Shown here: piece after piece, positions 4,939-5,332 of the stretch
Numbering within the stretch: position 1 is the stretch's first letter
How the letters are laid out: the number at the start of each line of letters is the position of its first letter
NCBI GenBank assembly: GCA_025938055.1
Contig: JAICQC010000332.1
Span: 1-5,332, forward strand
Origin: Anaerolineales bacterium
GTDB lineage: Bacteria > Chloroflexota > Anaerolineae > Anaerolineales > Villigracilaceae
Reading direction: 5' to 3'
DNA: 5,332 nucleotides
Notes under the pieces: generated by a model
What the model was told of the DNA's origin: nothing
The model's input: only the letters and a program-made list of their open reading frames with translations
The model's database searches: none
Translations under genes and position numbers: made by a program

Positions 4939-5208
4939 ATGGCAGGAAAGGCCGCAGACCTCGCCAAGTTCCAGGTCAATATTGAAAAGCCCCAACCGCC
5001 CCCGCCGGCAGCCGAGAAGAAAACAAAACCCGCTGAGGCAACACTCATCACCAAGGGCTTTCGCATCCGTCCGGAAGCTGCGAGGCAGTTTGACCTGCTG
5101 AAAGCTGAGATAGAAACCGACGCAAACGGGAAAAACAAAGGCCCGGTGCTGATTGCCGAGGCCCTGAACATGCTGTTTGAAAAATATGGCAAACCACCTG
5201 TCGCTTAA
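4939..5208 (+). CDS. Small ribbon-helix-helix-like partition partner (ParG/ParB-like)
   Basis: The 89-residue product follows parA after 4 bp, with AAGGA (4927-4931) 7 bases before ATG 4939. Residues 1-37 are a flexible basic and proline-rich arm (PQPPPPAAEKKTKPAE), as in ParG-type proteins, where the N-terminal arm contacts ParA. Residues 38-84 look like a ribbon-helix-helix domain: a short strand TKGFRIRP (38-45), a first helix EAARQFDLLKAEIE (46-59), a turn with DANGKNKGP (61-69), and a second helix VLIAEALNMLFEKYG (70-84). Such domains dimerise and bind operator or centromere repeats in the major groove. Position, size and layout make it the centromere-binding partner and probable repressor of the operon. 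No arginine-finger motif was verified. Similarity to antitoxin-type RHH proteins cannot be excluded, but a parA neighbour argues for partition. Confidence 0.85.
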   Translation: MAGKAADLAKFQVNIEKPQPPPPAAEKKTKPAEATLITKGFRIRPEAARQFDLLKAEIETDANGKNKGPVLIAEALNMLFEKYGKPPVA

Positions 5209-5213
5209 ATATG

Positions 5214-5247
5214 TAGATGATTAAATATTAAAATATTTAATCATCTA
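5214..5247. repeat. Perfect 16-bp inverted repeat after the partition operon
   Basis: TAGATGATTAAATATT (5214-5229) and AATATTTAATCATCTA (5232-5247) are perfect inverted copies around a 2-base centre AA. Each arm contains ATATTTAATCATC, almost the same as 4199-4212 in the parA promoter. It starts 6 bases after the stop of the small gene. The stem is nearly all A/T and no U-tract follows, so a protein-binding dyad (centromere or second operator) is more likely than a terminator. Confidence 0.7.
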
Positions 5248-5332
5248 ACAGCAATTCCCGCTCTGCCCTAACATTCCTATACGACCTATGTCGGAAGGCT
5301 CTCTCGGAGCCATTTCGTGTCCCATTTTTCGC
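5248..5332. other. Right-end intergenic tail
   Basis: No gene is visible here. It contains a hairpin CGAC/GTCG (5282-5285 with 5290-5293) and a second, GGCTC/GAGCC (5297-5301 with 5307-5311). After these comes ATTTCGTGTCCCATTTTTCGC, in which TTTCG occurs twice. This could be the first part of an iteron array or a promoter region for a gene beyond the edge. The window is too short to decide. Confidence 0.4.

Noticed and set aside
4203..5192. Several antisense and shifted frames over parA and its partner
   Set aside because: They mirror the codon bias of well-supported genes on the plus strand and have no independent evidence.
5214..5247. Reading the 16-bp inverted repeat as an intrinsic terminator
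   Set aside because: The stem is almost all A/T and is followed by AACAGC rather than a T-run.

Overview
The window looks like a piece of a bacterial mobile replicon: a plasmid, or an integrated plasmid-like element. The evidence is a cut-off tyrosine recombinase gene at the left edge, a complete ParA/ribbon-helix-helix partition operon at the right end with AT-rich repeats on both sides, and small unrecognised accessory genes between them. The ParA type and the Shine-Dalgarno-led compact genes fit a Gram-negative, probably proteobacterial, host. Nothing here fixes the genus, and no rRNA, tRNA, CRISPR array or insertion sequence is visible.

Left part, minus strand. A tyrosine recombinase (1-416) runs off the left edge after its core-binding domain. 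An extended -10 box sits so close to its ATG that the mRNA may be nearly leaderless. The 417-827 gap has no convincing gene. It holds a G-quadruplex motif and a cluster of inverted repeats resembling recombinase core sites. Next comes a two-gene operon: a 116-residue protein with a C-terminal membrane hairpin (2970-2620), followed by an overlapping gene of about 600 residues (2627-828) with an HExxH motif. This membrane-protein plus putative-metalloprotein pair is the least explained part of the window and a candidate undescribed accessory system, possibly defence.

Middle part, plus strand, 2971-4130. The operon's promoter faces left. To its right is a doubtful 65-residue ORF whose Shine-Dalgarno sequence lies in a hairpin. 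Then come two related CAGG...CCTG dyads, a 50-residue basic protein of the widespread HRDSxxGxFV/HPxTT type, a strong hairpin, a promoter candidate, and a 116-residue acidic protein with an internal pseudo-repeat.

Right part, 4131-5332. A very AT-rich segment holds the likely parA promoter and several repeats. It is followed by parA (211 aa) and, 4 bp later, a small ribbon-helix-helix protein (89 aa). A perfect 16-bp inverted repeat follows. The segments on either side of the operon share two motifs, TTAAATATGTA and ATATTTAA(A)TCATC, suggesting matching binding sites for the small protein: an operator upstream and a centromere or second site downstream. The last 85 bases hold small hairpins and a TTTCG repeat that may begin another region.
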